Part shown: piece after piece, positions 59,303 through 64,000 of the stretch
Numbering within the stretch: position 1 is the stretch's first letter
How the letters are laid out: each line of letters begins with the position of its first letter
NCBI GenBank assembly: GCA_021324735.1
Contig: JAJPIO010000014.1
Location: 186,001 to 250,000 of the forward strand
Direction of reading: 5' to 3'
Origin: Bacteroidota bacterium
GTDB taxonomy: Bacteria > Bacteroidota > Ignavibacteria > Palsa-1295
Length of the DNA: 64,000 bases
Translations under genes and position numbers: made by a program
Notes under the pieces: model-generated
What the model saw: only the letters and a program-made list of their open reading frames with translations
Databases searched by the model: none
Told to the model about the DNA's origin: nothing

Positions 59303-59896
59303 CTACATTCCGGGCAGCCGCTTGACTTTGCCCTTAGGCTTAGCGTGATGTTCAGATGGTGGCGCCAATGGGTAATCCGTCTCGATATCGCCTCGCATCA
59401 TTTTGGAAAGCTTTCCCTTTAAAAGGGAAAGCTTGAATGGTGAGAGATAATCAATAAAGTACTTACCGTGCAGGTGGTCGATCTCATGCTGTATCACACG
59501 AGCAAGGATCTTATCGGCTTCGATCTCAACTTCTTTGAGATTCTTATCGAGGAATTTAACGCCAATCTTTTCTGGTCGGATAACCTCTTCTCGAATTCCG
59601 GGCAAACTTAAGCAACCTTCTTCAAAAACGGACTCGCCTTCAGTGCCAATAAGCACAGGATTGATGAGTACGAGCGCATCGCGGTCTTCCATGCCTTCCA
59701 CATGCTTCAGATCGATGACCGTAAGCGCGAGCGACTTGCCGACCTGATTGGCAGCCAAGCCAAGGCCATCGGCATTCCGCATCGTCGCGATCATGTTCTT
59801 GATCAGCTTTTGCAGTTCTGCCGTATCCTCCTCGATCTGCGATGTCTCTTGTCGCAGAACCGGGTGGTCGAACGTATAAATGGGAAGTACTGGCAA
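59303..59896 (-). CDS. def: Peptide deformylase
   Basis: The 197-residue protein removes the formyl group from nascent N-terminal fMet. It has all three motifs: GLGLAANQVGKSLALTVIDL (GxGLAAxQ), EEGCLSLPGI (EGCLS with a metal-binding Cys) and VIQHEIDHLHGKYFIDYLSP (QHExDHL with two metal-binding His). I chose the TTG at 59896, giving MPVLPIYTFDHPVLRQ as expected for Def. The longer frame to 60013 runs through tRNA-Ala and is not plausible. The start is only 7 bases after the mature tRNA 3' end. No ribosome-binding site is seen. The C-terminal 30 residues are basic. Confidence 0.93.
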   Translation of the reverse strand: MPVLPIYTFDHPVLRQETSQIEEDTAELQKLIKNMIATMRNADGLGLAANQVGKSLALTVIDLKHVEGMEDRDALVLINPVLIGTEGESVFEEGCLSLPGIREEVIRPEKIGVKFLDKNLKEVEIEADKILARVIQHEIDHLHGKYFIDYLSPFKLSLLKGKLSKMMRGDIETDYPLAPPSEHHAKPKGKVKRLPGM

Positions 59897-59903
59897 AGTC
59901 TTG

Positions 59904-59976
59904 TGGACCTGAGGGGACTCGAACCCCTTACCTCTACAATGCGAATGTAGCGCTCTACCAGATGAGCTACAGGCCC
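59904..59976 (-). tRNA. tRNA-Ala (anticodon CGC)
   Basis: A 73-base cloverleaf: acceptor GGGCCTG/CAGGTCC including the G3-U70 pair that is the alanine identity element, D arm, anticodon stem CTACA/TGTAG with loop TTCGCAT (anticodon CGC), T arm with TTCGAGT and discriminator A. The CCA end is not encoded (the next bases are CAA). It lies directly upstream of def on the same strand. Confidence 0.95.
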
Positions 59977-59988
59977 AACATCTGTTTT

Positions 59989-60006
59989 GACGGGCTAAAG
60001 CCCGTC
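59989..60006. repeat. REP-like palindrome GACGGGCT-AA-AGCCCGTC
   Basis: Perfect 8-bp inverted repeat with AA between the arms, 12 bases from the 5' end of tRNA-Ala. The layout (arm, AA or TT, arm, with core CTAAAG) is the same as that of the elements at 25373-25484. Confidence 0.75.
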
Positions 60007-60106
60007 CTACCATTCGGCGGGGTGAAAATGTTCTTTGGCGGGGCTGAGTTCCAGAAGCCGCCTTTTTATTGATATTGTCGTAATTTTGAAGTTTCTATAA
60101 GTTTTC

Positions 60107-61585
60107 TTGACCTCTAACTATTTCACACTGGCTTCTATCGTCCGCGAATTAAAAGCGCGCCTGGAAGGGGTTCGCTTTCTTAATGCCTATTCTGTCCGTG
60201 CTAACGAGTTGCGGCTGAGGTTTGAAACGGGGACGTTAGTTGCACTTCTTCGCCCGATCAGCGGGGCATTATTTTTCTCTTCGAGGGAAGAGCATCTTCC
60301 AAAGCAGAATATTCACTACTTCTTTGAAGATCTTGCGGGCCAACAACTTAGTGATATTTCGATCGCCGAACGCGATCGTATAATTATCCTTGCGTTCGCT
60401 GAGGGAGATATCGAACTCTCATTCTTTGGGACTCCAAACGCTCGCCTGTTGAAAGAAACCAAGAGCATTGAATCTTTCAAAAAGTCTGGTCAGGCCGAGA
60501 CCCCACGAGGTCGTGGCGGTTCGCCAGAAGAGTTGCTTGGTAAGCGCTATCTTCGCGAGGCAAAAGAAAGAGGGACAGATCCGCTAGAGTTGGTTAAGAA
60601 AATAGAGCAAAGCGAGAAAGCTTATATTTATTCTAAAGAAGATGATATCCTTCTTTCTTTGATATCACTCAAGTCCCTGCATGATGGTTGGAAGGTAGAG
60701 TCCTTTGACACTGTGGATGAGGCTGTCCGCAAGGTAGTGATCGCGAGGGCTATTCTGACAAGACAAGCTGCCCTACGAAAAAAATTGTTAGATTCCGTTG
60801 ATTCAGAAATCGAGCGACTCTCGCGATCACAATCAGAAATGCGGAAGGGGGTGGAAAACTCGAATCGGGCCGAGCGATATGCGGCAATAGGGAATGCACT
60901 GCTCCAGGTTGGATATACCCTGGAACAAGGAGTTGACTCCGCCACTCTTGAAATAGAGGAAGAGCCTCTCGATGTAAAACTGGATCCAACGCTTACACCG
61001 TATGAAAATGCTAGCCGGTATTTTGAGCGTTCGAAGGCAGCAAAAGCATCCAAGGAATCTCTTCGTGAAAGAAGTGCCAAACTCCGAGAAGAGCTAAGTA
61101 AGCTCGAAAAATTGCGAGGGAGGATTATCGATGCTCAGGATACCCGCGAGCTTGAAAAAATAGAACGTGAATCGGCAAGTGGAGTGACCAAACCCCAAGC
61201 CTCATCAACATCAACATCGAAATTTCGTGAGTTTGCTGTTGCCGGTGGTATGAGAGTGCTTGTTGGTAAAAATGCTAAGCAAAACGATGAACTCACCACA
61301 CGAGTAGCAAAGAAGGATGATGTGTGGTTGCACGCGCGCGGAGTACCGGGCTCGCATGTGGTGCTCCAGGCCGGTGGGCGAAAACAAATACCGAAAGAAG
61401 CGATCGAGCAGGCAGCCGAGATCGCCGCATACTTCAGTGATGCGCGAACGCAAGGACTTGCGCCGGTGTCGTATGCGCTTCGTAAATATGTTCGCAAACC
61501 CAAAGGCGCCGATCCGGGCAGCGTGATCATGGAACGGGAAGAAGTTGTTATGGTCGTGCCACGCGAACCGAATTTAAAAGAATGA
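60107..61585 (+). CDS. rqcH: RqcH-type NFACT protein (ribosome-associated quality control)
   Basis: The 492-residue protein has an N-terminal NFACT-N domain (FTLASIVRELKARLEGVRFL, about 6-25, and RLRFETGTLVALLRP), a middle coiled-coil region (about 230-370, many E/K/R/L) and a C-terminal NFACT-R domain (about 365-492) with FREFAVAGGMRVLVGKNAKQ, NDELTTRVAKKDDVWLHARG and VPGSHVVLQAGG. Bacterial RqcH recruits tRNA-Ala to 50S subunits with stalled nascent chains and adds Ala tails. The start is a TTG at 60107, giving MTSNYFTL, near the family-typical MNYFTL. It overlaps the next gene by ATGA. tRNA-Ala lies 130 bases upstream on the other strand, probably coincidence. Confidence 0.92.
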   Translation: MTSNYFTLASIVRELKARLEGVRFLNAYSVRANELRLRFETGTLVALLRPISGALFFSSREEHLPKQNIHYFFEDLAGQQLSDISIAERDRIIILAFAEGDIELSFFGTPNARLLKETKSIESFKKSGQAETPRGRGGSPEELLGKRYLREAKERGTDPLELVKKIEQSEKAYIYSKEDDILLSLISLKSLHDGWKVESFDTVDEAVRKVVIARAILTRQAALRKKLLDSVDSEIERLSRSQSEMRKGVENSNRAERYAAIGNALLQVGYTLEQGVDSATLEIEEEPLDVKLDPTLTPYENASRYFERSKAAKASKESLRERSAKLREELSKLEKLRGRIIDAQDTRELEKIERESASGVTKPQASSTSTSKFREFAVAGGMRVLVGKNAKQNDELTTRVAKKDDVWLHARGVPGSHVVLQAGGRKQIPKEAIEQAAEIAAYFSDARTQGLAPVSYALRKYVRKPKGADPGSVIMEREEVVMVVPREPNLKE

Positions 61586-62511
61586 CGGAAAAGAAAGACC
61601 ATCGCACAATAGCTCTCGCCTCGATCTTTTCCATTCCGGTTGTTTGGGGGACTACCTTCGCCGTCGTACAAGCCGCGCTTGCGGATTCAACTCCGACGTT
61701 ATTTGTCGTTATCCGCTTTAGCGTTGCAGGTCTTGTCTTTGCTCTGATCTCCTCTTCAGCAAGGAAAGGAATAAAGTATCTCTTCACGGCACGTACCAGG
61801 GAAGAAAAAATATTCCGTCGTGATATAATAATACTCGGGCTTTCGATCGGCGGAGGATACATCTTGCAAACTGCCGGTCTACTGACAACGACGACCTCAA
61901 AATCCGCCTTTCTTACTTCGACAGCAGTTATCTGGACGCCCTTGATCTCACACTTGATGGGCCGTGAAAAAGTGACACGACAGCTTCTTGTTGCCGTTTT
62001 TGTAACACTGATCGGGGTCTTACTAATGACTCAGCCATATAAAGCGGAAGGTGTTTCGATCGGTGACCTTCTTACCATGTGTTGCGCGATCACATTCGGT
62101 GTCTATATTGTGTGGATCGATCGAGCGACGAAAAACGCAATGGCTGTAGTAAACGATGAACATACGGCAGCGCTGATGGTAACGTCCAGCCAGATCGTTG
62201 CTGCGGCGCTGCTATTCCTGGTCGTGCTTCCGTTTATGGAGACACCTCACATTCATTCGACCGGTACTTTTTGGAGTGCGATTCTTTATACGGCACTAAT
62301 TGGGACAGGTGCGACCGCTTATCTTCAAACGCGTTATCAGGGATACGTTTCGCCAACAGCGGCAGCCGTCATTTATATGCTCGAGCCGGTGGTCGCCATG
62401 ATCATCGCTGAACTATTTCTCACCGAACGCATTAGTTTTCTTGAAACGTTAGGAGCATTACTAATTATTCTTGGTGTAATAATTGCCCAAGCACGGAAAA
62501 GTATGAGTTAG
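61582..62511 (+). CDS. EamA/DMT-family transporter
   Basis: The 309-residue drug/metabolite transporter has ten predicted membrane helices in two EamA halves (about 8-145 and 165-305). First helix: ALASIFSIPVVWGTTFAVVQ; conserved segments are YILQTAGLLTTTTSKSAFLT, TPLISHLMGREKVTRQLLVA, GTGATAYLQTRYQGYVSPTA and AVIYMLEPVVAMIIAELFLT. It would export amino acids or small metabolites; the substrate is unknown. The ATG overlaps the TGA of the rqcH gene (ATGA, 61582-61585), which implies co-translation. Confidence 0.93.
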   Translation: MTEKKDHRTIALASIFSIPVVWGTTFAVVQAALADSTPTLFVVIRFSVAGLVFALISSSARKGIKYLFTARTREEKIFRRDIIILGLSIGGGYILQTAGLLTTTTSKSAFLTSTAVIWTPLISHLMGREKVTRQLLVAVFVTLIGVLLMTQPYKAEGVSIGDLLTMCCAITFGVYIVWIDRATKNAMAVVNDEHTAALMVTSSQIVAAALLFLVVLPFMETPHIHSTGTFWSAILYTALIGTGATAYLQTRYQGYVSPTAAAVIYMLEPVVAMIIAELFLTERISFLETLGALLIILGVIIAQARKSMS

Positions 62512-62516
62512 GAAGT

Positions 62517-64000
62517 ATGCTGAAAAATATTAAAATGGGTGTTAGCCGTCCGAATTCTCGCATTTTACTTGCGGTCGCCGCTCTGTTCATACTTCAACTG
62601 TCCTACGCTACACTTCCTGCCTCGGCTCAGGTCGGAGCCAGCTTTGGAAAGAATAAGGTCGAGTATAAGGACTTTCATTGGGAGTACATTCAATCCCCCC
62701 ATTTTGATGTCTATTTCTACCAGGGTGGTAGAGCATTAGCTGAGTTTACAGCGGATCATGCGGAGGCGGCTCTGGATTCGATCGAGCGGGTGATGAAGTA
62801 TGATATCACCAATCGTATCGCGATTCTCGTTTATAACTCTCATAACGATTTTCAGCAGACGAACGCCGTTGGTGAATTTTTGCCAGAAGGTGTCGGTGGT
62901 GTTACCGAGTTACTTAAGAACCGCGTCGTATTACCGTTTGAAGGTGACTGGGAGCTTTTCCGCCACGTCATTCACCACGAATTGACACATGCCGTCGTGA
63001 ATGATATGTTCGTTGGTGGAACGTATCAGGCATTGCTCACTGGTGGAGGGATGGAGATCCCGTCCTGGATGAATGAAGGGCTTGCTGAGTATAATTCGCT
63101 GCACGGTCTCGATATCGAGACAGATATGTTCATGCGCGATGCTACGCTTAACGATGCTGTACCACCGCTCGAACGTCTTGGTGGATATGTACAATACCGC
63201 GTCGGTCAAACAATGTACTGGTACATCGAGCAGCGGTATGGGCCGGACAAAGTTGGTGAGCTGTTACAACGCATCCACAATTCACGAAGCGTAGAAGCGG
63301 GCTTTCGCTCTACGTTTGGGCTTTCGATTCCAGAGTTTGGCGAAAAATTTCTCGAAGGACTCAAAGTTCTTTACTATCCCGATATTGCCCGCTTTGAAGA
63401 TCCGAATAATTACGCGGAAGCACTTGCCGATCATAAGAAATTAAATGATTTTATGAACGTCTCGCCGGAAATATCTCCAGCGGGCGATCAAGTTGCCTTT
63501 ATCAGCGATCGTAGTGATTACTACGACGTCTACGTACAGAGCCTAACGCATCCGGGCCGTATTAAAAAGATCTTGAATGGCGGCGGCGCAACAGCCAATT
63601 TTGAAGAGCTTCACTTGCTCACGCCTGGCTTAAGTTGGGCGCCCGATGCAAAGCATATCGCGCTCGCTTCTAAAGCAGGTGAAACCGATGCCATATTTAT
63701 TCTTCCTGTGGAAGGTGGTGGCGGTCAGGAACGTCTTCCAAATATCGATCTGGATGGCATTCAAGGACTTAAATGGTCGCCAGATGGCAAATATATCGCG
63801 CTTGTAGGTGTAAAGGACGGCCAGACCGATATTTATCTGTACGATCTTGCGCAAAAGCAAATGCGCAACCTGACCAATGATGTCTTTGCCGATCACGAAC
63901 CGACATGGAGCGCTGATTCGAAGTCGATCTATTTTACGAGCGAGCGGGAGGGAAACCTTGCTCCGGGCGCCAATCCGATCGGTCGTTCCGGAGGAGTAAA
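62517..64000 (+). CDS. Secreted zinc metallopeptidase with TolB-like propeller, 3' truncated
   Basis: The frame is open from ATG 62517 to the right edge (494 codons), so it lacks its 3' end in this window. It has a signal peptide (ILLAVAALFILQLSYATLPASA), a peptidase MA-like domain (about 50-300) with the zinc motif HELTH (H154, E155, H158) and the downstream NEGLAEY supplying the third ligand Glu, and from about residue 310 TolB-type PD40 blades (NVSPEISPAGDQVAFISDRS, GLSWAPDAKHIALASKAG, GLKWSPDGKYIALVGVKD, PTWSADSKSIYFTSEREG). It would be exported and cleave proteins or peptides, with the propeller for binding. The start is 5 bases after the EamA stop. Confidence 0.88.
   Translation, partial: MLKNIKMGVSRPNSRILLAVAALFILQLSYATLPASAQVGASFGKNKVEYKDFHWEYIQSPHFDVYFYQGGRALAEFTADHAEAALDSIERVMKYDITNRIAILVYNSHNDFQQTNAVGEFLPEGVGGVTELLKNRVVLPFEGDWELFRHVIHHELTHAVVNDMFVGGTYQALLTGGGMEIPSWMNEGLAEYNSLHGLDIETDMFMRDATLNDAVPPLERLGGYVQYRVGQTMYWYIEQRYGPDKVGELLQRIHNSRSVEAGFRSTFGLSIPEFGEKFLEGLKVLYYPDIARFEDPNNYAEALADHKKLNDFMNVSPEISPAGDQVAFISDRSDYYDVYVQSLTHPGRIKKILNGGGATANFEELHLLTPGLSWAPDAKHIALASKAGETDAIFILPVEGGGGQERLPNIDLDGIQGLKWSPDGKYIALVGVKDGQTDIYLYDLAQKQMRNLTNDVFADHEPTWSADSKSIYFTSEREGNLAPGANPIGRSGGV

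Noticed and set aside
59897-60013. N-terminal extension of the def frame through tRNA-Ala
   Set aside because: The sequence 59904-59976 folds as a complete tRNA-Ala with the G3-U70 pair; the extra residues do not resemble any deformylase N-terminus.

Overview
The window reads as a chromosomal segment of a free-living bacterium of the FCB (Bacteroidota/Chlorobi) assemblage. I infer something close to Candidatus Kapabacteria or Ignavibacteria. The grounds are six large secreted proteins with type IX secretion (T9SS) C-terminal sorting domains (PNP...G...Y motifs), many short lipoproteins, promoter-like TAnnTTTG boxes, a hopanoid-pathway gene and a bacterial core gene set. No 16S rRNA is present, so the taxonomic placement is inference. 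GC content is near one half by eye and gene density is high on both strands.

Layout. 1-6230 (minus): a tightly coupled operon in which almost every junction is an ATGA or TAATG overlap. It encodes a flippase-like membrane protein, a GT-B-type transferase, an SpsF-like cytidylyltransferase, a split transketolase (N- and C-terminal subunits), a class III aminotransferase and the start of one more gene. It looks like a surface-sugar pathway that builds, aminates, CMP-activates and exports an unusual sugar. 6417-8795 (minus): AI-2E-type exporter family gene and rplK-rplA with an L1-type autoregulatory leader, detached from nusG and rplJL-rpoBC. 8796-14660: accessory region with a DUF559 nuclease-like gene between inverted copies of a C-rich/G-rich palindromic repeat, an AT-rich DUF2806-like gene split by one in-frame TGA, a Cys-rich copper-storage-like protein, lipoproteins, a Kir-type K+ channel and a low-complexity NGHSSNG-repeat protein. 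14820-30155: secreted T9SS cargo (arylsulfotransferase-like and three Asp-box/BNR proteins), an enoyl-CoA hydratase/EthD pair, small tandemly duplicated barrel-like proteins, pdxS-pdxT, a formimidoylglutamase-like gene and a lipoprotein L,D-transpeptidase. 30384-41220: MacA-like adaptor plus ATPase-less permease, hpnE, an alkyltransferase-like DNA repair protein, a two-lipoyl E2, a T9SS protein, an S1-type ribosomal protein, a thioesterase and a zinc ribbon. 41234-64000: TPR protein, TlpA thioredoxin, aldo/keto reductase, HIT hydrolase, 12-TM-like membrane protein, hutU, SDR, a 950-residue T9SS protein, purB, ispE, lysine 6-aminotransferase, a PrnB/IDO-superfamily protein, family 4 uracil-DNA glycosylase, peptide deformylase directly behind tRNA-Ala(CGC), RqcH/NFACT, an EamA permease and a truncated secreted gluzincin-TolB-like protein.

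Most interesting to me: (1) the DUF559 gene bracketed by inverted palindromes; (2) the TGA-CAA-TTA context of the single stop in the DUF2806-like gene; (3) the PrnB-like heme-enzyme homologue beside lysine 6-aminotransferase; (4) the split-transketolase CMP-sugar operon; (5) the NGHS low-complexity tag shared by three unrelated proteins; (6) a dispersed palindrome family built around CTAAAG.
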